Source of the DNA: CAJQQY01 sp045104975
GTDB lineage: Bacteria > Bacteroidota > Bacteroidia > Chitinophagales > Saprospiraceae
DNA length: 64,000 nucleotides
Reading direction: 5' to 3'
NCBI GenBank assembly: GCA_045104975.1
Contig: JBGCCY010000033.1
Location: 124,001-188,000 of the forward strand
Under the pieces are notes generated by a model. It was not told where the DNA came from and did not search any database. It saw only the letters and a list, made by a program, of their open reading frames with translations. Numbering within the stretch: the first letter of the stretch is position 1; every line of letters starts with the position of its first letter. The translations under genes and the position numbers were made by a program. Positions 46,601 through 56,600 of this stretch are shown here, piece by piece.

Positions 46601-49595
46601 TAGTTTGAATATAGATGGAAGTGCTTCTTCTTTTGGAAATTCTTTTAGTTATGAATGGACGACAGGAAATGGAAATATTGTAAATGGATTCGATGGAATT
46701 CAGCCTCTGATTGATGAAGATGGAACATATACTTTGGAAGTAACAGATACTGAAAATGGCTGTACTGCCACTTCTTCCGTTTTGATTGAAATTGATACTA
46801 TTTTGCCAACTGTGGATGTTGGGTTACCCGCAGAATTTACCTGCGTAGATACCATGTTATTCTTGAATGGATTAGGTTCTTCAATGGGCAATAATTTTAT
46901 CTATGAATGGACGACAAATGATGGAAATATTGTGGGTGATTTTACGATTCTTTCGCCACAAATTAATGAAGCGGGTACGTATGAATTAACTATTTTAAAC
47001 ACTCAAAATTTTTGCGAAGCGAGCAATCAAATTTTGATAGAAATAGATACAGTTGCACCGACCATTATTATAGAACCTGCTGACGTATTGAATTGTGGTT
47101 TGGCAGAATTTGAATTGGATGCAAACGCTTCTTTTGGAAATGATTTTACTTATCAATGGCAAACTTCAGATGGAAATATCGTTAATGGAATCAATTCTCT
47201 TTCTCCTCAAATCGATGAAGGAGGAGATTATGAGTTAACTATTTTAAATACTCAAAATGGTTGTACTTCTTCTGAAACGATTACCGTTTTACAAGACACA
47301 ATTGCTCCGATTTCAGATGCTGGGATTATGATGGAATTAACTTGTGTCGATACGCTTTTAACTTTGAATGGAAGTAATTCATCTAGCGGTAATAACTTTA
47401 CTTACCAATGGCAAACTTCGAATGGGAATATTGAAAGTGGTGCGGATTCACTTTTTCCAAACATAAATTTAATTGGGACTTATGAATTAATTGTAACCAA
47501 TACTAACAATATGTGCACGTCCATAGATAATGTGGAGGTTTTACAAGATGTTACGTCGCCTGTAGCTATTATTGATTTAGTTGATACATTAAATTGTGAA
47601 ATTGAAAATATAATTTTATCTGCCAATAATTCATCTAATGGGTTGATTTATAGTTATTTATGGAGCACAAGTAATGGTGATATTGATTTTGGAGAAACTT
47701 CTTTAAATCCACAAGTAAGTGATGGAGGAGTTTATGATCTGCTGGTGACTAATAATGAAAATGGATGTACTGCAACTAATTTTATAGAAGTGGTACAAGA
47801 TACGATCTTACCTATTTCTGAAGCTGGAATAGCGATGACTTTGACTTGTGTTGATACTGTTTTAACTCTTTCTGGAAATGGCTCATCAGTTGGGAATGAA
47901 TTTAATTATGAGTGGACTACTGTTGTTGGAAATATTGTTGATGGAGTAAATTTATTGAATCCACAGGTCGATGAATTGGGGATTTATCAATTAGAAGTTA
48001 CCAATAATAACAACATGTGCACGTCTTCTGATTTTGTAGAAGTTTTGGAGGACATTGTACCACCTGAAATAGAAATTAATACGATAGGAGGGTTAGTTTT
48101 AAATTGTGATATAAGTAGTATTGTGCTAGATGGAAGTAGTTCTTTACCAATTGGAAATGTGAGTTTTGAATGGAGTAGTCCTAATGGAAATATTTTAATG
48201 GGGAATACTGATCCAAATCCAGAAGTGGATTTGGAAGGCGATTATCTGTTGGTTTTGACCAATGAAATAAATGGATGTACTGCATCTGAAATGGTACAAA
48301 TTACTGGTAATTTTGAATTGCCAATTGTGCAGATTTTAGTACCAGATACTTTGACTTGTTTAGACACTTTAGTTACCGTTTCAGGGAGTGGTTCTTCGGT
48401 AGGAAGTGAGTTTGAATATTTATGGACACATACTTTAGGAAATATCGTTTCTGGAGAGACAAATTTGGAATGTGTTGTTGATGAATTTGGAGGATATATT
48501 TTGACTGTAACCAATACTGATAATGGCTGCATGTCATCAGCTGCAGTAACGGTATATCAAAATGCAGATGCGCCTTTTGCAGATGCTGGAGGTAACTATG
48601 AATTTGATTGTATTCAAACAGTCAAAACTTTGCAGGGAGAAGCTTCCCAAGGGCCAGAATTTACTTATCTATGGACAACAGATGATGGAAATATAACTGT
48701 TGGTTCGACTTCGTTGCAACCAATTGTAGATGCTTTTGGAACTTATGTTTTGACCGTAACAAATCAGATTAATGGATGTATCGCAACTTCTGAAGCAATT
48801 GTTACTCAAGATTTGGATGTTCCTCAAGATGTGGAATTAGAAATCATTTCACCTTTGTGTTTCGGTGATTATAATGGAAGTATCGAGGTACTGGAAGTAA
48901 TAGGAGGGGAGGCACCTTATCAATATTCGATTGATGGAAATACCTTTACGGAGTATCCACTTTTTTCAAATTTACCAGCAGGTAATTATTTAATTACGAT
49001 TAAAGATGCATCAGGTTGTGAATGGAATTCAATGATTGAAATTGTAGCACCAGCAGAAGTGATGGTTGATTTAGGAGAAGACATATTTTTGGAATTAGGA
49101 GAAAGTACTGTGCTTCAAGCAATGACCAATATTTCTACTTTTGATTTGGATTCGGTGAGTTGGATGAATATTGATAGTTTATTATGTGACGATTGTTTGG
49201 AACAAGAAGTAGCTCCATTATTTACATCAGGTTATGGCGTTTTTCTAATGAATGAAAACGGATGTGTGACAGAAGATGAAGTGATCGTTTATGTAAATAA
49301 TAAAAGACGGATTTATATTCCAAATGCATTTTCACCTAATGGTGATGGACAAAATGATGTCTTTATGATTTATGGAGGATTAGGAGTAGAGGAAATTGAA
49401 GACTTCCAAATTTTTAGTCGATGGGGGGATTTAGTTTTTGAAAAAAATAATTTCCAACCCAATGATCCAACTATGGGCTGGGATGGATTTTTTAAAGGAG
49501 AAAAAATGAACCCAGCGGTTTTCGTATTCTTTGCAAGAATTAGATATGCAAATGGGGAAACGGAAATAGTGAAAGGGGATTTGTTTTTGAAATAG
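37674..49595 (+). CDS. Giant 3973-aa repeat adhesin with P-domain, T9SS type B substrate
   Basis: A very large surface protein. The signal peptide has a long basic n-region (MNQPPKTVLKARSKRWFLLF, cut near SAQ). Residues about 45-205 resemble a proprotein-convertase P-domain (SLTITLTSPSGQMVTLMGP ... GNWTMTVTNGSG ... NGFSILF). A Cys-rich region to about 440 follows, and then 39 tandem modules of about 84 residues with the pattern P-x-A-x-A-G...x-C...LDG.GSS.G..F.Y.WTT.NGNI......L.P.I...G.Y.L.VT....GC. These are Ig/PKD-like folds, most with two conserved Cys. A SprB repeat (CFGDYNGSIEV) precedes the type B (CHU_C) sorting domain IYIPNAFSPNGDGQNDVF...FSRWGD. The mature chain has only about six Lys/Arg before the sorting domain. 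A fibre-like adhesin role is inferred. Confidence 0.9.
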   Translation: MNQPPKTVLKARSKRWFLLFILSFIFLQGEMSAQGCECIGCEGPIPISSTNTYTLNVSGATNMNLSNPGQGICGIYLDVTFEHIWSLTITLTSPSGQMVTLMGPYDNFPSTTGFSNWDISFLPCGDPVSPDPMASGGFFNDQWTNLQQWAFFTDYTGSYYPYLGCLEDFTSGPVDGNWTMTVTNGSGIYDDGNFNGFSILFCDDTGMGCTACDANAGDLSVVSDIDLCIGENYSGSIDPFYSFGTEPNNQYDYTYIISQNSIIQSYEMTPDFSTYPDGAYEICGLSYLSTDVSSIPPPNGILSVADLEVIMTSSAPFCGDISDDCFLITIYPIPDTVFISDSFCRNENYIFAGNVYNAGGVYYPVLPASAGCDTMVELILTELQSFEENISATICQGDTFFVGNIFHINTGNYADTLTTILGCDSIINLSLTVLNPQIDLPIPDTIICSNLEIELNASGSTGGSGISYSWSTINGNITGNTNGNITTVDRVGMYYFMVTQVNSGVICSMIDSVEVFENLIAPTVAVPMDSIVTCDVQTIVLDGNGSSVGSEFSYEWTTVNGNILQDTFTLFPTINAGGTYILNITNHDNDCFAQDSVLILQNTNFPSASAGVDMEINCNNPTVQLDGSSSSQGNAFIYLWTTSDGNILLGNEGLQPTVDSAGTYMLSVIDTFSNCETIDFVDVTIDTLLPIADAGNSFTVNCFNPEIQIDGANSSQGGQYSYQWNAFAGGPVMSGATTLMPTVNTGGVYGLVVTNDLTGCSSSSQVIVNQDFISPTIVIALPVDTITCLVNTITIDASNSSVAGDLEYEWTVIGTGNILADTFTLLPQIDLEGMYQLEITDIISGCTSVETVEVFSNNAIPTADAGLNMTVDCNQPEVILNGSGSVGNEFAYLWTATNGGNILSGETTFGPMVNGDGDYELLVTNTLSGCTQIDLVSVTVDTIPPVAVAGIDTLIDCYNNVITLNGDGSSLGDFSYLWSTSDGTIDLGEMTLQPTISGGGNFELLVTNNQNGCTAIDAVFVEENLIEPISIAGQDTIITCTNPTIILDGNGSSVGVDFEYQWTATIAGNILSNPTLLELEIDSAGSYQLLVTNIINGCTSLDEVIVLIDTDLPTADAGLNMIVDCNQPEVILNGSGSVGNGFEYLWTATNGGNILSGETTFTPTVNGEGDYELLVTNISSGCTQTDLVSVTVDTIPPIAVAGIDTLINCYNNVITLDGFGSSLGGFSYMWTTSDGTIDLGEMTLQPTISGGGNFELLVTNNQNGCTAIDAVFVEENLIEPISIAGQDTIITCTNPTIILDGNGSSVGVDFEYQWTSTNGGNILSNPTSLQPEIDSAGNYQLLVTNIVNGCTSVDEVIVLADTDLPTVDAGLNMTIDCNQPEVILNGSGSVGNEFEYLWTATNGGNILNGETTFTPTVNGDGDYELLVTNTSSGCTQIDLVSVTVDTIPPIALAGIDTLINCDNNVITLDGSGSSFGDFSYLWSTSDGTIDLGEMTLQPTISEGGTYELLVTNNQNGCTAIDAVFVGENFIAPISVAGQDTIITCTNPTIILDGTGSSAGIDFEYQWTATNGGSISSNPTSLQPEINSAGNYQLLVTSTVNGCTSVDEVIVVADNDFPTANAGLNMTIDCNQPEIVLNGSGSVGNEFEYLWTATNGGNILSGETTFIPTVNGDGDYELLVTNISSGCTQTDLVSVTVDTIPPIASAGIDTLINCYNNVITLNGSGSSSGGFSYLWTTSDGTIDLGEMMIQPTISEGGIYELLVTNNQNGCTAIDAVFVGENFIIPISVAGQDTIITCTNPIIILDGTGSSAGVDFEYQWTATNGGSISSNPTSLQPEINSAGNYQLLVTNTVNGCTAVDEVIVNGDTNLPTANAGLADTINCNQSVINLDGSASSSGINIIYSWITSDGNIVFGENTLTPQVDSTGNYLLTVTDTISGCIAQSSVEIFIDTLPPSADAGSTMELNCLVENIILDGSNSSGGSDFSYQWTTNDGSIFSNQNSLQPTVNQSGTYCLEVSNNINGCVAKDSVIVSQDITNPISIAGVDTLITCENLTLILDGSSSSVGTNYLYQWTASNGGIIDNNATSLQPEISMPGNYELVVTDSTNGCTASDFLIVDIDTNPPTADAGSPDMINCNQTILTLDGSLSSTGSIYDYEWTTVGGNIILGGTTLSPQIDSAGIYILEVTNTQNGCSNISTVAITVDTLLPIADAGIDTTITCESNVISLNGTNSSIGNFTYNWTTTGIGVIINGNTLTPEINYSGTYQLEVTNTLNGCISIDEVEVVFDTLSPIADAGLDGVLDCDTTSVTLGGNSSTGANFEYQWTYSSGGNILTDSTQATINVNAGATYTLLVTNVLTSCTAIDEAVVLQDANLPIAITNLLDTILCDSTQLTLDGNGSSIGTDFSYNWTTTDGNIISGENTLFPIVDSAGLYILTVSNTANNCAVTGSVNVVLEDCDPIAFAGADGQVDCNSSTIILDGTGSSVGTGITYFWTTLDGVILSDTTTLMPTVGAGGTYVLTVENTLYGLTATDTVLVNDLVDFPSINLSVNTLLSCGDTTVLVDGSNSSMGANLSFLWSTNNGNIVNIIGDDSILVNQSGFYFLEITDNTNGCVTIDSVEVFQDNDLPIANAGMDAEINCYNNLFTLDGNGSSVGNNFTYEWTTSNGNIVSGDSTLSPEINSIGTYVLEVTDTTNGCFVQSSVLITGDFNAPIVDAGISDVLTCVDSILTLDGTASSQGGNFIYEWTTVDGNILNGENSLTPQIDSTGNYQLLVFDNLNGCADSSTVFINSNFIAPTANAGMDEAIDCGIGSLFLDGNGSSIGIEFVYSWTTSNGNIAADTNTLSPEITSSGNYFLTVEDTINGCTAIDEVMINAINCAPMVSIDLPDTLTCLVTQITLDGSASSNWGTIKYEWTTGNGNIVGVNNLPVVEVNLPGTYQLTLTDTLTNEIAFGSVVVEINNTNPIANAGTTDTLNCLVTSLNIDGSASSFGNSFSYEWTTGNGNIVNGFDGIQPLIDEDGTYTLEVTDTENGCTATSSVLIEIDTILPTVDVGLPAEFTCVDTMLFLNGLGSSMGNNFIYEWTTNDGNIVGDFTILSPQINEAGTYELTILNTQNFCEASNQILIEIDTVAPTIIIEPADVLNCGLAEFELDANASFGNDFTYQWQTSDGNIVNGINSLSPQIDEGGDYELTILNTQNGCTSSETITVLQDTIAPISDAGIMMELTCVDTLLTLNGSNSSSGNNFTYQWQTSNGNIESGADSLFPNINLIGTYELIVTNTNNMCTSIDNVEVLQDVTSPVAIIDLVDTLNCEIENIILSANNSSNGLIYSYLWSTSNGDIDFGETSLNPQVSDGGVYDLLVTNNENGCTATNFIEVVQDTILPISEAGIAMTLTCVDTVLTLSGNGSSVGNEFNYEWTTVVGNIVDGVNLLNPQVDELGIYQLEVTNNNNMCTSSDFVEVLEDIVPPEIEINTIGGLVLNCDISSIVLDGSSSLPIGNVSFEWSSPNGNILMGNTDPNPEVDLEGDYLLVLTNEINGCTASEMVQITGNFELPIVQILVPDTLTCLDTLVTVSGSGSSVGSEFEYLWTHTLGNIVSGETNLECVVDEFGGYILTVTNTDNGCMSSAAVTVYQNADAPFADAGGNYEFDCIQTVKTLQGEASQGPEFTYLWTTDDGNITVGSTSLQPIVDAFGTYVLTVTNQINGCIATSEAIVTQDLDVPQDVELEIISPLCFGDYNGSIEVLEVIGGEAPYQYSIDGNTFTEYPLFSNLPAGNYLITIKDASGCEWNSMIEIVAPAEVMVDLGEDIFLELGESTVLQAMTNISTFDLDSVSWMNIDSLLCDDCLEQEVAPLFTSGYGVFLMNENGCVTEDEVIVYVNNKRRIYIPNAFSPNGDGQNDVFMIYGGLGVEEIEDFQIFSRWGDLVFEKNNFQPNDPTMGWDGFFKGEKMNPAVFVFFARIRYANGETEIVKGDLFLK
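40263..43286 (+). repeat. Four in-frame 756-bp super-repeats
   Basis: The same codon set (GATGCTGG and relatives) recurs at 40263, 41019, 41775, 42531 and, as the next module, 43287. The spacing is exactly 756 bp each time. Each unit encodes three modules (starting AGLNMTVDC, AGIDTLIDC, AGQDTIITC). Long stretches are identical at DNA level between units, for example the segment coding for GEMTLQPTISGGGNFELLVT in units 1 and 2. Units 1-2 and 3-4 form two more closely related pairs. Confidence 0.93.
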
Positions 49596-49729
49596 TTGAT
49601 TAGGCACAAAATAGAAAAGTAAATATAATCACAGAAATAGAGATCTCCGATACCTCCGTGTCCATTCTCTGTTTGCTCTGTGGTTATAAAAAAAAATCAA
49701 TTTTGTTAATAGTTGATTAAGCACAAAAT
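49591..49729. repeat. Palindrome enclosed by 22-bp direct repeats
   Basis: AATAGTTGATTAGGCACAAA (from 49591) recurs from 49708 with one changed base; the repeat unit is 22 bp. Between the copies is an imperfect palindrome, 49624-49688, with arms TATAATCACAGA...AGAGA and TCTCTG...CTCTGTGGTTATA. The first direct repeat overlaps the stop codon of the 3973-aa gene. The CTCTGTGGTTA type of sequence is a recurrent intergenic theme in environmental bacteria. Confidence 0.65.
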
Positions 49730-50658
49730 GAAATAATAATTTTAAAATCTGTTCAATATATCCCCTAAAACAATTGGGTAGAAAGCGCATTTCAAAATTA
49801 AATATGTCAATGAAATAGGCATTTAGGCTTTCATCTTAATTATTATTGCCCTATCTTACAAACTCTAAAGGACATATTTTCCCTCCTTTTTGAAAAAGAA
49901 TAGTTTAAATCCTCTCAGTAAATCTTTTTCATAATTTCATAAAATATATATTAATAGCCTTCTCAAAAACCTCAGTTTTGTAAAATTGTTGATTTTACTC
50001 ATTTTAAGGTAGGTCAATTTTTTACGTCATTTTTACTTCCGAATAATAGAAACCCATTTAATTTCCAATTTTAGATTTTTTTTTCAAAAAAAAACAAACG
50101 ATTTTATTGTTTTTTTGGTAAAAAAAATAAAGTAATTTTATTTGTAATTCATTGATTTACAATGCTTTATAAATGATTGGAATCGTATGTGTATAAATGT
50201 GGAAAATGAATAGAAAAGATATTTCAACTATAGGCAGCAAAATATTACTTTAGAGGCTCTTATTTTCTGTAAACTTATTGTCAAAACAGAATTTACACCC
50301 TTTCCAAAAAAAACAGACTCATTATATGATGCTCTGGTAAAATTAGAAACCATGATAATCAAGGTTTTTAATAAAAAATAGAGGATTTATAGCTAAAAAT
50401 GAATTCCTTGAAAAGAGTCTTATGTCTTACTTTATTTCTTTTTTTATAGGTAGGATTAAGTAATTTTTTTGAAATTCATTACTTTCGGCTGACAAAGATA
50501 AAGCAATAGCAAAAAATACAAAATAAAATATTAAGCTAAACAAATACTCTCTTCAGGGATATTTAAGATAATTAAAACTAAAAGGGTAATCAATTAATTT
50601 TGATTGCTACAGTAAAGCAAACATTTAATTTTAACCAAAATCAAAAAATGCCCCTGGT
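49730..50658. other. Long AT-rich intergenic region upstream of the 2513-aa protein gene
   Basis: About 930 bp with no plausible gene on either strand. It has dense A and T tracts at 50060-50150. No stable hairpin with a U-run was seen. Both neighbours run rightwards, so it should contain the promoter of the next giant gene and perhaps a long leader. Confidence 0.5.
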
Positions 50659-53600
50659 ATGAAAAAACAAATACTACTCGCATTATTCTTTTCTTTTACT
50701 TATTTGGGTTTGAATGCCCAATGTAATGTTCCATTTCCACCATCATTGACTTGTGCTTCTGCGCCGGTTATTTGTACGTTAGATGGTTATTGCACGACTT
50801 CTGGTGGAGCTAATTCATCCGATCAGCCAAGTACATTTTGTGGTTCGGTACAAAATAATCAATGGTTTGCTTTTGTAGCAGGTTCTACAAATATTACCCT
50901 TGATTTTATTGTAGGTCTATGTGGAGGAACAACCTCTGGAACAGGACTTCAAGCACAGGTTTACTCTATGTGTGGAGCTCCATGGACAGCTGCATCAAAT
51001 TGTCTTTATGAAATCTCTCCGGGATCAACAGAGACATTGACGATGACAGGTTTGACAATTGGAAATGTTTATTATTTAATGACAGATGGTTTCTCAGGAG
51101 ACATGTGTGATTATACTATTGAGGTAACAAGTGGAAGTACCACTCCTCCAACTCCAGATCCAGCAGGACCTATTAATGGAGATGCGCAATTTTGCCCAGG
51201 AGCAACTTCTGTTACTTATTGTGCAGACCCTACTTTTGGAGCTGCATTTTATGACTGGACAATTCCAGCTGGTGCAGTAATCGTTGGTCCAGATAATGGT
51301 GGATGTATCACAATTGATTTTAGTGCAGTTACTGTAACTTCGGGTACAATTACTGCAACACCTACTAATGGATGTGAATCAGGTCCTCCATCTTCGTTTA
51401 ATGTATCAGAAGGTCCTTCACCTACAACTCCAGACGTTGATTTTATCTTGTGTCCAGGTGAATCAGAGACTTACGGGAATACCGTATACTCTTCAGCGGG
51501 TACATTTTTAAATACAGATGTAACAAATGTCCAAGGTTGTTTTATTGAAACATTTGTAAATGTTGAGGTAGGAACCATTGAGATGACTAGTTTAGTAGAA
51601 GTTATTTGTCAAGGAGAGACCTCATCAACTGGTGAAACTTCAACTGGATTTTATACCTATAACTTGCTAACTAATTACTACCAATGTGATAGTACTGTTA
51701 CTGCAGACGTAACAGTATTGAATCCACAAACAGGAATATTTCCTGTAACGGATGAGATTGATTGTTCAGGAAATCCTATTCAAGTTGGAGCAGTTGTGAC
51801 TGATACTGATCCGTCTATTCAATATATTTGGTCAGGACCTTGTTTTGTTCAAAATTTCCCAACGGATCCTAATATTTCGGTAAGTTGTGGAGGTGTATAT
51901 GAAGTATTTGCTCAACAAACTCTTGATGGCGTAACATGTATTTCTCCAACCTACTCAGTTACTGTAACTGAAAATACAACTCCTCCAACTGCAGATCCAG
52001 GACTAGGTGGTGTGATTGATTGTGGAAATTCTACCATTCCTCTAGGTGGACAAGGATCATCGAATTCAAGTAGTTATGCTTATTCATGGACAGGGCCAAA
52101 TGGTTTTAGTTCATCTGATCAATTTCCTTCAGCTACAGCACCAGGAACTTACTGTTTCTTTATGATTGATGTAATTACAAGTTGTGTTTCATCAACTGAA
52201 TGTGTAACTGTAACAGGGGATAATACCTTACCTGTAGCTGCAGCATCTGCTTCTAATGATTTAGATTGTATTGATATAACTGCAACTCTTGAATCGACAG
52301 GTTCTGATCCAGGAACTTACGAATGGGAAGGGCCAGGAAATCCAACAGGACCAAATCCAACGGTAAATATGCCAGGAACTTATACTCTTACTGTTACCAG
52401 TCCAAATGGATGTTCAAGTACTCAAGAGGTAACCATTACCCAAGATAATGCAGCACCAACTGCTAGTATTGCAACACCATCTGCGATTGATTGCGATAAT
52501 CCAACCGTTTCATTAGATGGAAGTGGATCAAGTAGTGGAGTTACTTATTTGTGGTCTACAGGAGAAACTACTGCTACTGCAACTACCAATAATGGAGCAG
52601 ATGTTTATACATTAATAGTTACTAATACTAGTAATGGGTGTACAGATGAAACTTCTGTTACTGTTAACGATAACTCGACAGTAGTTACTGCAGATGTTGA
52701 TGTTGCAGGACAAATTACTTGTAATAATGGATCAGTTACTTTATCAGCGATAAATGTTACAGGATCTGCTAACCCAACTTATACATGGTCTAATGGAATG
52801 AGCGGTCAAACGATTACTGTTAATGATGATGGAACTGTTACATTAACTGTAACTGATGCCATTACAGGATGTACTGGTGATGTTACTGCAACGGTAACAA
52901 GTGATACTAATGAACCAACAGCAGTAGCAGGAGTAAGTGGAGAATTAGATTGTGATAATACAAGTGTTGTATTGAGTACAGCAGGTTCTTCAACTGGTGG
53001 AAATATAATGGCTAGTTGGTCTGCTGTAGATCCTAATAATGTTACTAACCCAGGAATCTATACTTTGACGATAACAAATACTGATAATGGTTGTACAGCG
53101 ACTGCTGACATTGATGTGTTAGAAGATGTTGATGCTCCAGTTGCTGCAATTGCAATTCCAGCAGCTATTGATTGTAATAATACAACGACAGTACTAGATG
53201 GTAGTACTTCAACAGGAACTAACTTAAGTTATACTTGGGCTCCTAATGGAACTACTGGACCAACGTTAACTGCACTCGCTGCAGGAACTTATACTTTAAC
53301 AGTATTAAATCAAGATAATGGTTGTACTGATACACAAGAAGTTACAGTCGTTGATAATACTACAACTGTTTCTGTTACTGCAACAGTAAGTAATGATCTT
53401 TCTTGTACTGAGACCTCTGCAACATTAGATGTTTCGGGTGGATCAGGTTCATCTAACCCAACTTATTCTTGGTTCGATGGTACCAATACAACTACTGGAC
53501 CTATTTTAACTACAATGATTCCAGGAACGTATACTTTGACTCTTATAGATGGAACAACAGGTTGTCAAGGATCAACAGAGGTTACTGTTTTACAAGACAC

Positions 53601-56600
53601 CAACTTCCCAACTGCAGTAATTGCGACGCCTAATAATTTGAACTGTACAACTAGTTCAATAACATTGGATGGTACAGCTTCAACTACAGGAAATAGCATT
53701 ACCTATTCTTGGTTGTTTAATGGTGCGGTAATACCGTCGGAAACAGATCCTTTATTATCAGTTACTAATGCTGGTGATTACCAAATAGTTGTGACTGATG
53801 CAGATAATGGATGTGAAGTTTCGTCTTCTATCATTCCAGTAATTTTAGATAATACACCTCCTGTTGCTTCAGCAATAGCTGGAAATAATGGAATTTTATC
53901 ATGTAGTGCAACTTCATTAACTATTGATGGAAGTGCTAGTTCTACTAATAGTGGTAGCATTGAATATTCATGGATCTTAAATGGAAATGAAGTAGGTACG
54001 ATGAGTACTTATGATGTTACGTCACCAGGAGATTATATTATAGAAATAACAGATACACAAAATGGATGTACTGCTCAAGAAATGGTAACTATTAGCCCTG
54101 ATGCTGATCTTCCTTTATTGAGTATTGATCCAGTTGTAAATTTAGATTGTAATAATTCTTCCTCAACATTAATTGGAACAGGAAGTTCAAATGCAGGTAA
54201 TTCAGTTACTGTTCAATGGCAAGATGCTTTAGGAACTACAGTTTCTACTACCGATCAATATACGACTAACGTTCCAGGTGATTATACTTTTATCGTAGTT
54301 GATGATGTAAATGGATGTAGTCTTTCTCAATTAATTACAGTAGTGGAAGATCTTAATTCACCATTAATTGATGTAACTCCTGCTCCAGTTATTGATTGTG
54401 CTAATACATCAGTATTAGTAAATGCTTCTAACTCAGCAAGTGGAACTAATATCACTTATCAATGGCAAGATGCATTAGGTAATGATTTACCACTAGAAAC
54501 TAATAATACTTTATCGACAGGTATTGCAGGTGATTATATTTTTGTAGTTACCAATATGGATAATGGTTGTATTTCAACTCAACCGGTAAATGTTCCTGAA
54601 AATATTGAAGCACCAGTATTTGATGCATCTGCATTAAATAATATTGATTGTAACAATATGGAAGCTGCTTTAACAAGCAGTATTACTTCATCATTCAGTA
54701 CTGATCTTAGTTATGAATGGTTATTAAATGGAGTAACAATTGGAACTACACCAACATTATCATCTTCTAATGAAGGTACTACTACGGTAATAGTTACCGA
54801 TAACCAAAATGGTTGTTCGTCACAAATAGATGTAACTGTTCTTAATACAACACAAGATCCTACTATTGCTGCAGTTGCTTCAAGTAATGGTGCATTAGAT
54901 TGTATCACTACTCAAACAACTCTTGATGGTACTGGATCAGATACAGGAACAAACTTTAGTTACGCTTGGACATTAGATACTGATCCAACTGATGTTTTAA
55001 GTACAGATTTAATGTACACAACGGAGGATCCAGGTCTTTATACTTTAACTGTAACTAATGCAGATAATGGATGTGTAAGTACGATTCCAGTTACAGTTAC
55101 TGAGTCTACCGCACCTCCATCAGCAATAGCATTAGCTAATACAAATACTTTAACTTGTAATGATCCAATTATTACTTTGGATGGAACAAGTTCAAGCATA
55201 GGTGCAAATTTCACTTACCAATGGTTTGAAGTGGTAGGAGGAACAGCTACGGAAATTCCAGGAGCTACTGATATTTCTTTAAATGTAGATATAGAAGGTA
55301 CTTATGAATTAGTAGTGACTAATACAGATAATGGATGTACTGAAGTAAGTGATCAAGTTGTATTACTTCAATCTTCAGATGTTCCAACTGCAGTAATTTC
55401 TAATGATGGAATTTTAACATGTGCTAATGGCGATGTTTTATTAGATGGATTAGGTTCGACAGCGGGAGGTACACTAGAATATGAATGGACGGATGCTAAC
55501 GGAACAGTTACTACTGGTCCTGAATTAACGGTTACAACTATTGGAGAGGTTACACTTCTTATCACAGATACAAATAATGGATGTACTTCTACAGATGTAT
55601 TCTTAGTAGAAGAAGATATTGATGCACCTGATGCTTTTGTAGACGCAGGAGGAACATTACTTTGTAATCAAACAAATATTCCATTAGATGGAAGTACTTC
55701 TTCTTCAAATGGAAACTTCACTTATGAATGGTGGACATTATTGCCAAATGGAGATTTAGAAACTATGGTAGAACCTAATTCAGCAACTTATAATGCAACA
55801 GAAGTTGGTGAATATGTAATCGTTGTTACCAATACAGATAATGGTTGTTCTACTATTTCTGATCCTGTAATTGTAGATGATAATATAAATGAGCCTACAG
55901 CTTCAATGACTCCTTCTGATCTAGTTCTTACTTGTGATATTCAAACAATTACATTTGATGCAGGTGGATCTGTAGTAGGTTCAGGATCAACAGGTAATTT
56001 AGTATATGAATGGACAGACGTAAATGGCAATCCTCTTCCTCTAGGGAATACAGCAACTTTTGATGTTTCAACTACTGAGGAGGTATTATTGACCATTACT
56101 GATGATGTAAGCGGTTGTTCGGTAACACAGAGTTATTCAATTGGTCAAGACATAGAAGAACCATCTGCCAATGCAGGACCTGCTCAAACTTTAACTTGTG
56201 AATCAACAGAAGTTATGCTTGATGGAAGTAGTTCTTCTGCGAATGCTCCTATTACTTATGCATGGTATGCTCCAAATGATCCAACTAATGTTGTAGCAAC
56301 TACTGCTACAGTAGATGCAGCTATTTCAGGAACATGGACATTGTTGATTACCAATACAGATAATGGTTGTACTTCAGCTTCTACAGTTGAAGTAGATGAA
56401 AATATTGCTGCTCCTACAGCAGTTGTTGATTTCTCAGGAATGTTGACTTGTGTTGATATTGAGCTTCCAGTTGATGGAAGTAATTCAACTATCCAATCGC
56501 CAAATGGTACTATTGAATACCTTTGGGAAAATGGAGCAACTACAGCAACAACTACTTTTGATGCCCCAGGAACTTATACTGTATTAATTACAGATAATGG

